From Dokdonella_A sp035760865 (GTDB taxonomy: Bacteria; Pseudomonadota; Gammaproteobacteria; Xanthomonadales; Rhodanobacteraceae), in assembly GCA_035760865.1 (NCBI GenBank), contig DASTSE010000163.1, positions 1-22,110 on the forward strand: DNA of 22,110 bases. Direction: 5' to 3'. The notes below the pieces were generated by a model. That model did no database searches. It was not told where the DNA came from and was given only the letters and a program-made list of their open reading frames with translations. Numbering within the stretch: the first letter of the stretch is position 1; each line of letters starts with the position of its first letter. Positions 6,770 through 12,590 of this stretch are shown here, piece after piece. A program made the position numbers and the translations under genes.

Positions 6770-7777
6770 TCAGGCGAATTGCCTGAGGAACCTGAGATCG
6801 TTCTCGAAGAACTGGCGCAGGTCGTTGACGCCGTAGCGCAGCATCGCGAAGCGCTCGCCGCCCATGCCGAACGCGAAGCCGGTGTAGCGCTCCGGATCGA
6901 TGCCGCAGTTGCGCAGCACGTTCGGATGCACCATGCCGCAGCCGAGCACCTCGAGCCATGACTGCGTGCCGTCCTCGCGGTCCCAGCGGATGTCCACTTC
7001 GGCACCCGGCTCGACGAACGGGAAATAGCTCGGCCGGAAACGCATCTCGAAATCGCGCTCGAAGAACGCGCGCACGAACTCGGCGAGGGTGCCCTTGAGG
7101 TCGGCGAAGCTGACGTCCTCGCCGACGAGCAGGCCTTCGACCTGGTGGAACATCGGCGAATGCGTCTGGTCCGAATCGCTGCGGTACACCTTGCCGACCG
7201 AGATCACGCGGATCGGCGGCGTGCGGCCCATCGCGGCACGGATCTGCACCGGCGAGGTGTGCGTGCGCAGCAGGCGTCCATCCCCGCCCTGGTCGGGATC
7301 GATCCAGAACGTGTCGTGCATCGTCCGCGCAGGATGGTCCGGCGGGAAGTTCAGGGCCTCGAAGTTGTACCAGTCGGTCTCGATCTCGGGGCCGTCGGCG
7401 AGTTCGTAGCCGAGCCGCGCGAAGATCTCGACGATGCGGTCGAGCGTGCGCGTGATCGGGTGCGCGCCGCCGCGCGTACCGCGCCGACCCGGCAGGGTCA
7501 CGTCGATGCGCTCGGAAGCGAGACGCCGCTCGAGTTCGGCCTGTTCGAGGATCGCCTTGCGCGCCGCGATCGCGTCGGCGATGCGCTCCTTCGCGCGGTT
7601 GACCTCGGCGCCGCGCGCCTTCTTTTCGTCGGGCGGCAGCGATCCGAGCGCCTTGAGTGCTGCGGTCACCACGCCGCTCTTGCCGAGCAGCGCGACGCGC
7701 TGCGCATCGAGCGCCTCGAGGCCGTCGGCGGCGGCGATCCGGTCGAGCGCTTGCTGGATGTCCTGCAGTACGTCCAT
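6770..7777 (-). CDS. pheS: Phenylalanine-tRNA ligase alpha subunit
   Basis: This 335-residue catalytic subunit of PheRS activates phenylalanine and transfers it to tRNA-Phe. An N-terminal coiled coil (residues 1-90) is followed by the class II synthetase core: HPITRTLDRIVEIF with motif 1 near 106-130, NFEALNFPPDHPAR (138-151), motif 2 THTSPVQIR / GKVYRSD (172-201), the Phe-pocket FHQVEGL (210-216), VLGCGMVHPNVL (277-288) and motif 3 GFAFGMGGERFAMLRYGVNDLR (300-321). Ala302 corresponds to the pocket Ala known to set amino-acid size in E. coli PheS. The start at 7777 gives the family N-terminus (MDVLQDIQQALDRI); an in-frame extension to 7906 exists but has no family similarity and overlaps the hairpin region. 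The ribosome binding site is weak (CGGAA). Confidence 0.97.
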   Translation of the reverse strand: MDVLQDIQQALDRIAAADGLEALDAQRVALLGKSGVVTAALKALGSLPPDEKKARGAEVNRAKERIADAIAARKAILEQAELERRLASERIDVTLPGRRGTRGGAHPITRTLDRIVEIFARLGYELADGPEIETDWYNFEALNFPPDHPARTMHDTFWIDPDQGGDGRLLRTHTSPVQIRAAMGRTPPIRVISVGKVYRSDSDQTHSPMFHQVEGLLVGEDVSFADLKGTLAEFVRAFFERDFEMRFRPSYFPFVEPGAEVDIRWDREDGTQSWLEVLGCGMVHPNVLRNCGIDPERYTGFAFGMGGERFAMLRYGVNDLRQFFENDLRFLRQFA

Positions 7778-7871
7778 CTGGATTCCGGGAATGTTGGGAA
7801 GCGCGGCCGACGACGATGGCGGATCGCCTTCGAAGCCGCAGCCCCGGCGACCCTCCGACGTCCGCGTCGCA

Positions 7872-7890
7872 GCGATCCTGTGAAGATCGC
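7872..7890 (-). other. Small stem-loop in the rplT-pheS spacer
   Basis: GCGATC (7872-7877) pairs with GATCGC (7885-7890) around a 7-base loop. It lies just downstream, in the direction of transcription, of the strong hairpin at 7908-7935, within the presumed pheS leader. It could be part of an attenuator/antiterminator fold, or be incidental. Confidence 0.25.
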
Positions 7891-7907
7891 GCCCGCAAGA
7901 ACGCAAA

Positions 7908-7935
7908 CGGGGAGGAGGCCCAGGCCTCCTCCCCG
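7908..7935 (-). terminator. Strong hairpin between rplT and pheS (terminator or attenuator)
   Basis: A perfect inverted repeat (CGGGGAGGAGGCC / GGCCTCCTCCCCG) gives a 12-13 bp stem with a tiny loop. On the minus strand it is followed by GTTTGCGTTCTTG, a broken T-rich tail. It lies about 100 bases after rplT and about 130 bases before pheS. It could end the thrS-infC-rpmI-rplT transcript, or act as an attenuator for pheST as known in E. coli, where the Phe-rich pheM leader precedes it. No Phe-rich leader peptide is visible here. Confidence 0.65.
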
Positions 7936-8033
7936 CGTGTGGTTCAACGTTCGGTCCGCTTCGCGTTCGCGGGGCGAGGACGGCGCTGACGCCGTCTCCC
8001 GTCCGCCCGAGCGATCGGCAACGACCGCACGAA

Positions 8034-8393
8034 CTACGCCGCCAGGCTGGCCTTGGCTTTCTCCGCCAGCGCGCCGAACGCCTTGATGTCGTGCGCGGCG
8101 ATGTCGGCGAGCACCTTGCGATCGAGCGTGATGCCGGCCTTCTTGAGGCCGTTCATGAGGCGGCTGTAGGACAGGCCGAACTGACGCGCGCCCGCGTTGA
8201 TGCGGACGATCCAGAGCGCACGGAAATTGCGCTTCTTCTGCTTGCGACCGATGTAGGCGTACTGGTGCGCCTTCGTGACGGCCTGCTTGGCGACGCGGAA
8301 AACCTTGCGGCGCGCGTTGTAGTAACCCTTGGCCTTGCCGAGGATCTTCTTGTGACGACGGTGGGCGATGACGCCGCGCTTGACTCGTGCCAT
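8034..8393 (-). CDS. rplT: 50S ribosomal protein L20
   Basis: The protein has 119 residues, close to the 118 of E. coli L20. It is a strongly basic early 23S rRNA-binding protein needed for large-subunit assembly. The long basic N-terminal extension (MARVKRGVIAHRRHKKILGK) and the globular C-terminal domain (INAGARQFGLSYSRLMNGLKKAGITLDRKVLADIA) are intact. A consensus AAGGAGG at 8402-8408 precedes the ATG. Only 12 bases separate it from rpmI, so the two are co-expressed. In E. coli, L20 also represses rpmI-rplT translation by binding the leader; whether that holds here is inference. Confidence 0.98.
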   Translation of the reverse strand: MARVKRGVIAHRRHKKILGKAKGYYNARRKVFRVAKQAVTKAHQYAYIGRKQKKRNFRALWIVRINAGARQFGLSYSRLMNGLKKAGITLDRKVLADIAAHDIKAFGALAEKAKASLAA

Positions 8394-8405
8394 GGTCGAT
8401 CCTCC

Positions 8406-8603
8406 TTACGCGTACGGCAGCATGCGGGAGACGCGGCCGGCGTCTTCCTTGCGCACGTGGTTGGTCGCACGCAGGCCGCGCTTGCGCTTGGTGGCCTTCT
8501 TCGTGAGGATGTGGCTCTTGAACGCGTGGCCGCACTTGAACTTGCCGGACGCGGTCTTGCGGAACCGCTTCGCGGCGGCTCGATTGGTCTTCATCTTGGG
8601 CAT
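8406..8603 (-). CDS. rpmI: 50S ribosomal protein L35
   Basis: This small basic ribosomal protein of 65 residues runs MPKMKTNRAAAKRFRKTASGKFK...HILTKKATKRKRGLR...VSRMLPYA, matching L35 throughout. AAGGAG lies about 8 bases before the ATG. The frame is open far upstream, but the family start is unambiguous. It sits between infC and rplT in the classic IF3-L35-L20 order. The 245-base spacer from infC is unusually long and structured (separate entry). Confidence 0.97.
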   Translation of the reverse strand: MPKMKTNRAAAKRFRKTASGKFKCGHAFKSHILTKKATKRKRGLRATNHVRKEDAGRVSRMLPYA

Positions 8604-8848
8604 GACCCAACTCCTTCGGTGATGTTCGTTACTGGCGCGAGCGGTGGCGTTCGCCACGCTTTCCGTCCTGCTCGTTCCGGCGTGTGTGATCCGGCAACCC
8701 GGATCGTCTCCTGCGGCGAAAGGGAGCACCCCCCTCACCCTTTGCCCTCGCCCAACGACGACGAAGCCGTCGCGGGCGCGGGGAACGCGTCGTGCCGTGC
8801 GATTGTGCTCTTTCGAACGTTGCAGCGGCCCGAAGCGATCGTCTTCGG
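8604..8848 (-). promoter_or_regulatory. Structured infC-rpmI leader
   Basis: This 245-base non-coding spacer is read on the minus strand before rpmI. It contains a perfect 7-bp stem-loop at 8688-8705 (GATCCGG, GTTG loop, CCGGATC), another at 8644-8657 (GTGGCG / CGCCAC) close to the rpmI ribosome binding site, and a G-rich stretch around 8710-8755 resembling the GGGCGAGGGCAAAGGG / GTGAGGGGG intergenic repeats of high-GC proteobacteria. It could be an L20-responsive translational leader or hold a second promoter. The structures are seen; the function is inferred. Confidence 0.4.
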
Positions 8849-9373
8849 TCAACTCTTCTTCTTCGGGGCGATCATCATGACCATGAGGCGCCCTTCCATT
8901 CTCGGGTACTGCTCGATGACCGCCTCTTCGGCGATCTCGGCGCTGATCTTGTCGACCATCGCCCGGCCCAGTTCCTGATGGGTCATTTCGCGACCGCGGA
9001 AGCGGATCGTGATCTTGACCTTGTCGCCTTCCTCGAGGAAGCGCCGCAGGTTGCGCATCTTGATCTGATAGTCGCCGACGTCGGTGACGGGGCGGAACTT
9101 CAGTTCCTTGATCTCGACCTGCTTCTGCTTCTTCTTGGCCGCATGCGCCTTCTTCTGGGCGTCGAACTTGAACTTGCCGAAGTCCATGATGCGACATACC
9201 GGCGGGTCGCCGTTCGGCTGGATCTCGACCAGATCCAGGCCTGCGTCCTGAGCCATCGCGAGCGCTTCGTCGCGGGACAGGATGCCGACCTGCTCCCCTT
9301 CGGGGCCAATCACGCGGACGCGCGGAACACGGATTTCGTGGTTCCTGCGGTTCGGCTTGCTATCGGTGGCGAT
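8849..9373 (-). CDS. infC: Translation initiation factor IF-3, ATC start codon
   Basis: IF3 binds the 30S subunit, prevents premature 50S joining and checks the start codon. The N-terminal domain (xPNRRNHEIRVPRVRVIGPEGEQVGIL), the Lys-rich linker helix (KKAHAAKKKQKQVEIKELKFRPVTD) and the C-terminal domain (FRGREMTHQELGRAMVDKI...) are all present. No ATG, GTG or TTG in this frame gives a full N-terminus: GTG 9313 would delete the first 20 conserved residues, and an in-frame TGA lies 6 bases upstream of the ATC at 9371-9373. GGAGG (9382-9386) sits 8 bases before that ATC. The result is 174 residues starting (M)ATDSKPNRRN. E. coli infC uses ATT and is autoregulated through this rare start; the same logic is inferred here. 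It lies 40 bases after thrS. Confidence 0.95.
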   Translation of the reverse strand: MATDSKPNRRNHEIRVPRVRVIGPEGEQVGILSRDEALAMAQDAGLDLVEIQPNGDPPVCRIMDFGKFKFDAQKKAHAAKKKQKQVEIKELKFRPVTDVGDYQIKMRNLRRFLEEGDKVKITIRFRGREMTHQELGRAMVDKISAEIAEEAVIEQYPRMEGRLMVMMIAPKKKS

Positions 9374-9381
9374 ACGTCAAT

Positions 9382-9386
9382 CCTCC
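9382..9386 (-). promoter_or_regulatory. Ribosome binding site fixing the infC ATC start
   Basis: GGAGG lies 8 bases upstream of the ATC codon. It is the only strong Shine-Dalgarno near the N-terminus of the IF3 frame, and it decides the choice of a non-canonical start codon. Confidence 0.8.
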
Positions 9387-9413
9387 AAGGGAAATCGTTC
9401 CCGGGCGCTCCCG

Positions 9414-11318
9414 TCAGGGGCGGGCGCACTCGGACTGCAGACGCTCGACGAAGGCGGACAGCGGCATCGAGCCGAGGTCCTCGCCCGCGCGCGTACGCAC
9501 GGCGACGGCCCCCGCCTCCCTCTCCCGGTCGCCGGCGACGAGGAGGTAGGGCACCTTGTCCAACGTGTGTTGGCGGATTTTATAGCCGATCTTCTCGTTT
9601 CGCAAATCGGCCTCCACCCGGAAACCTTTCGCCACAAGGGCTTGCGCCACTTCGCCCACATACGGGGCCTGGGCGTCGGTGATGTTCATGACGACCGCCT
9701 GCACCGGCGCCAGCCAGGGCGGGAACGCGCCGGCGTGGTTTTCGATCAGGATGCCGATGAACCGCTCCATCGAGCCGACGATCGCACGGTGCAGCATGAC
9801 CGGATGGCGCTTCTGGCTGTGCTCGTCGACGTATTCCGCGCCGAGCCGGCCGGGCATCATGAAGTCGACCTGCATCGTGCCGAGCTGCCAGGTGCGGCCG
9901 ATCGCGTCCTTGAGGTGGTACTCGATCTTCGGGCCGTAGAACGCGCCTTCGCCGGGCAGCTCCTGCCATTCGACGCCGGCCGCGCGCAGCGCCGAGCGCA
10001 ACGCGTTCTCGGCCTTGTCCCAGGTCGCGTCGTCGCCGAGGCGCGGCTCGGGCCGCAGCGCGATCTTCAGCTGCACGTCGCTGAAGCCGAATTCCGCGTA
10101 GACGCGCATCGCCTGGCGATGGAAGGCGGTCACCTCGGCCTCGATCTGGTCTTCGGTGCAGAAGATGTGGCCGTCGTCCTGGGTGAAGCCGCGTACGCGC
10201 AGGATGCCGTGCAGCGCGCCGGACGGCTCGTTGCGGTGGCAGGCGCCGAATTCGCCGTAGCGGATCGGCAGGTCCCGGTAGCTGTGCAGGGTCGAATTGA
10301 ACACCTGCACGTGGCCCGGGCAGTTCATCGGCTTCACCGCGTAGGTCCGCTTCTCGGACTCGGTGAAGAACATGTTGTCCTTGTAGTTGTCCCAGTGCCC
10401 CGAGCGCTTCCAGAGCGAGACGTCGAGGATCTGCGGGCAGCGTACTTCCTGGTAGCCGCTGTCGCGGTAGACCTTGCGCATGTGCTGCTCTACGACCTGC
10501 CAGATCTGCCATCCCTTCGGATGCCAGAACACGAGGCCCGGCGCTTCCTCCTGCAGGTGGAACAGGTCGAGCTGCCGGGCGATCTTGCGATGGTCGCGCT
10601 TCTCGGCCTCCTCGAGCTGGTGCAGGTAGGCGGCGAGATCCTTGTCGTTGAGCCACGCGGTGCCGTAGATGCGCGAAAGCATTTCGTTGCCGGAATCGCC
10701 GCGCCAGTACGCACCGGCGACCTTCATGAGCTTGAAGCTCCTGAGCCGGCCCGTGTTCGGCACGTGCGGGCCGCGGCACAGGTCGGTGAATTCGCCCTGC
10801 GAGTAGAGCGACAGCTCCTCGTTCGCGGGAATGCTTTCGATGATCTGCGCCTTGTACTCCTCGCCCTTGCCGCGGAAGTACCTGACCGCCTCGTCGCGCG
10901 GCATCACGGAGCGCGTGACCGGGAGGGCTTCGGCGACGATCTTCTTCATCTCGGCTTCGATCGCGGCCAGATCCTCGGGCGTGAACTGCCGCTCGAACGC
11001 GAAGTCGTAGTAGAAGCCGTTGTCGATGACCGGGCCGATCGTCACCTGCGCCTTCGGGAACAGGCGCTGCACCGCCTGCGCGAGCAGGTGCGCGGTCGAG
11101 TGGCGGATGATGTCGAGCGCCTCGGGGCTCTTTTCGGTGACGATTTCCAGGCGCGCGTCGCGATCGACGATGCGGCTCGAATCGACGAGCTGGCCGTCGA
11201 CCTTGCCGGCGAGCGCGGCCTTGGCGAGGCCGGCGCCGATCGACGCGGCGACGTCCTGCACGCTGGGCGGGTTCTCGAACTGCTTCTGGCTGCCGTCCGG
11301 GAGCGTGATGCTGATCAT
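9414..11318 (-). CDS. thrS: Threonine-tRNA ligase
   Basis: The enzyme has 634 residues (E. coli 642) and attaches threonine to tRNA-Thr, hydrolysing mischarged Ser-tRNA. Domains are: TGS (1-60, ITLPDGS), the editing/SAD domain with HSTAH (His73, His77) and CRGPH (Cys181, His185), the class II core (about 245-530) with Cys333 in MNCPGH and His384 in DDGHIF as zinc ligands, motif 2 ACHRNEPSGALHG, motif 3 PVMLHRAIVGSMERFIGILIE, and the anticodon-binding domain ending ECARP. The start at 11318 (MISITLPDGS) matches the family; the ORF extends upstream through a terminator hairpin and is not used. The Shine-Dalgarno is weak. A short leader ORF and an intrinsic terminator lie directly upstream, suggesting attenuation (inference). 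Confidence 0.97.
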   Translation of the reverse strand: MISITLPDGSQKQFENPPSVQDVAASIGAGLAKAALAGKVDGQLVDSSRIVDRDARLEIVTEKSPEALDIIRHSTAHLLAQAVQRLFPKAQVTIGPVIDNGFYYDFAFERQFTPEDLAAIEAEMKKIVAEALPVTRSVMPRDEAVRYFRGKGEEYKAQIIESIPANEELSLYSQGEFTDLCRGPHVPNTGRLRSFKLMKVAGAYWRGDSGNEMLSRIYGTAWLNDKDLAAYLHQLEEAEKRDHRKIARQLDLFHLQEEAPGLVFWHPKGWQIWQVVEQHMRKVYRDSGYQEVRCPQILDVSLWKRSGHWDNYKDNMFFTESEKRTYAVKPMNCPGHVQVFNSTLHSYRDLPIRYGEFGACHRNEPSGALHGILRVRGFTQDDGHIFCTEDQIEAEVTAFHRQAMRVYAEFGFSDVQLKIALRPEPRLGDDATWDKAENALRSALRAAGVEWQELPGEGAFYGPKIEYHLKDAIGRTWQLGTMQVDFMMPGRLGAEYVDEHSQKRHPVMLHRAIVGSMERFIGILIENHAGAFPPWLAPVQAVVMNITDAQAPYVGEVAQALVAKGFRVEADLRNEKIGYKIRQHTLDKVPYLLVAGDREREAGAVAVRTRAGEDLGSMPLSAFVERLQSECARP

Positions 11319-11362
11319 GGGTGCGTTTCCGATTGCGGAGCCGCCACGCGGCTTCGGCCATG

Positions 11363-11387
11363 AAAAAAGGGCGCCAAGGGCGCCCTT
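11363..11387 (-). terminator. Intrinsic terminator / possible attenuator upstream of thrS
   Basis: On the minus strand AAGGGCGCC, a CTT loop and GGCGCCCTT form a 9-bp stem that runs straight into TTTTTT (the T-run reaches 11363). It lies 45 bases before the thrS start and about 120 bases after tRNA-Val. It may simply end the tRNA-Val transcript, or act as a leader attenuator because thrS has no clear promoter of its own between it and the start codon. Confidence 0.8.
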
Positions 11388-11416
11388 CATTCATTCCAGG
11401 AGACCTTGCGCGGATT

Positions 11417-11446
11417 TCAGTCGAGGATGTCGAAGGTTCGCGTCAT
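11417..11446 (-). CDS. Possible 9-residue leader peptide MTRTFDILD upstream of thrS
   Basis: ATG at 11446 opens a 10-codon frame (MTRTFDILD, stop TGA) that ends 29 bases before the terminator stem. It has Thr at positions 2 and 4 (ACG, ACC), which would fit stalling on uncharged tRNA-Thr, but there is no Thr run. The ribosome binding site is weak (GAAAGAAC). A short ORF of this size can arise by chance; its position between a promoter-tRNA unit and an attenuator-like hairpin is the only support. Confidence 0.3.
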   Translation of the reverse strand: MTRTFDILD

Positions 11447-11507
11447 GGTGATCGTGTTCTTTCGAACTACGGCTCCCGGAGTTCCAAGGCCCGCAGGCCG
11501 GTACAAC

Positions 11508-11582
11508 TGGTGGGCGGTACAAGGATCGAACTTGTGACCCCTACCATGTCAAGGTAGTGCTCTACCGCTGAGCTAACCGCCC
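11508..11582 (-). tRNA. tRNA-Val (anticodon GAC), CCA encoded
   Basis: The gene is 75 nt including CCA. The acceptor GGGCGGT / ACCGCCC is perfect and the discriminator is A. The D arm is GCTC AGCGGTA GAGC. The anticodon stem CTACC / GGTAG encloses loop TTGACAT (anticodon GAC). The T arm is ACAAG TTCGATC CTTGT. It probably shares a promoter with the downstream thrS leader. Confidence 0.96.
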
Positions 11583-11614
11583 GTATCGCAGGCCGTGACC
11601 TGCGAGGGGCGCGC

Positions 11615-11643
11615 AAGGTAGCACAGCCCCCGCGACAGGACAA
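11615..11643 (-). promoter_or_regulatory. Sigma-70-type promoter for tRNA-Val (and thrS leader)
   Basis: On the minus strand TTGTCC (11638-11643), a 17-base spacer and TACCTT (11615-11620), preceded by TGC (extended -10), lie 32 bases before the tRNA-Val 5' end. The GC-rich discriminator GCGCGCCCC after the -10 resembles stringently controlled stable-RNA promoters. It begins 15 bases after the upstream response-regulator gene ends. Confidence 0.55.
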
Positions 11644-11657
11644 CCGCTTTCTGCGCT

Positions 11658-12590
11658 TCAGGCGATGCGCAGCGCGGCCGCCTCGCGCAGGCGACGCCAC
11701 GCCTGCAGCAACCGGCCGGTGGTCGTCGCGACGGGCTCCTGGCGCGGCGCGTCGATCGAATGCCGCTGCAGCAGGTCCGACTGCGTGCGCAACTGCGCGT
11801 GGCGTTCGAGCGCGGCCGCGAGCCCTCGCCGCAGCAGCTCGCGCGGCGCGGGTTCGAGCAGGAAACGGAACACCTGCCCTTCGTTGATGAGGCCGATCAG
11901 CATGCGGCTGTCGCGCAGCGACGACACGACGATCGCGAGCGTGGCCGGACGCAGGCGCTTGAGCTGCTTGAGGGCATCGGCGATGTCGCCGCCCGCGCTC
12001 GACACGCGCGCGATCACCACCGCGACATCGTGCTCGGCGAGCCGCTCCAGCATGCCCTCGAGATCGGACGCGTGCTCGACGCGCACTGCCGCCGGCAGCA
12101 GTTCGCGTACCTGCGCCGCGAGCGTGCCCTCGTCGTCGAGCACGGCGACGCGCACGGCGACCCCCGCGTCGGTCGCTCGCGCGACGGGCCGCTTCGCCGC
12201 GAGGGCGAAATCGTGGCGGGCGATCCGCGCCGCCTGCTCGACCGTCTCGACGAGATACTGCGCGTCCCACGGCTTCTCGATGAAGCGGAAGATCTCGCCG
12301 TCGTTGACCGACGCGCTGACCGCGTCCATGTCGGCGTAGCCGGTGAGCAGGATGCGCATCGTCGCGGGCGAATGGGCCGCGACGTCGCGCAGCACCTCGA
12401 CCCCGGTCATGCCCGGCATCCGCTGGTCGCTCACCACCACGTGCACGGGACGCCGGCGAACCCATTCGACCGCTTCGTGCCCCGAGCCCGTCGTGAGGAT
12501 CTCGCCGCGGCCGCGGAACAGCATGCGCAGCGAACGCAGGATGCGCTCCTCGTCGTCGACGAACAGCAGGCACGGCAGCGACGCGCTCAC
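11658..12590 (-). CDS. Two-receiver response regulator (REC plus degenerate REC)
   Basis: The protein has 310 residues. The first receiver (about 7-125) is intact: acidic pocket DDE (12-14), phosphoacceptor Asp55 in VVVSDQRMPGM, Thr83 in LLTGYAD and Lys106 in FRFIEKPWD. The second (about 146-262) keeps an acidic start (LDDE, 152-154) and the INEGQVFRFLLEP end, parallel to VNDGEIFRFIEKP in the first. It has Ala194 where the Asp is expected and lacks the Lys, so it is a pseudo-receiver, probably from internal duplication. The 48-residue tail has no recognisable output domain. The GTG start at 12590 overlaps the kinase stop (GTGA, 4 bp), so it is surely the kinase's partner. It probably signals by protein contact rather than DNA binding (inference). 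Confidence 0.88.
   Translation of the reverse strand: MSASLPCLLFVDDEERILRSLRMLFRGRGEILTTGSGHEAVEWVRRRPVHVVVSDQRMPGMTGVEVLRDVAAHSPATMRILLTGYADMDAVSASVNDGEIFRFIEKPWDAQYLVETVEQAARIARHDFALAAKRPVARATDAGVAVRVAVLDDEGTLAAQVRELLPAAVRVEHASDLEGMLERLAEHDVAVVIARVSSAGGDIADALKQLKRLRPATLAIVVSSLRDSRMLIGLINEGQVFRFLLEPAPRELLRRGLAAALERHAQLRTQSDLLQRHSIDAPRQEPVATTTGRLLQAWRRLREAAALRIA

Larger units (their letters stand above)
7778..8033. other. rplT-pheS spacer
   Basis: This 256-base gap on the minus-strand operon holds a 7-bp stem-loop at 7979-7996 (GACGGCG / CGCCGTC), the strong hairpin at 7908-7935 and the small stem-loop at 7872-7890. No convincing promoter hexamers or leader peptide for pheS were found. The frame of pheS stays open for 129 bases upstream of its start, but this looks non-coding. 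Confidence 0.5.

Noticed and set aside
4074..6836. A 920-codon open frame on the plus strand opposite pheT
   Set aside because: It is a shadow of pheT in GC-rich DNA: composition is Arg/Ala/Asp-rich, there is no family motif and no ribosome binding site, and the opposite strand is unmistakably PheT.
7778..7906. N-terminal extension of PheS from 7906
   Set aside because: The extension shows no similarity to PheS, while the start at 7777 gives the family N-terminus and length.
7936..8033. A Phe-rich pheM-like leader peptide between rplT and the hairpin
   Set aside because: The minus-strand frames were read and no short ORF rich in Phe codons was found.
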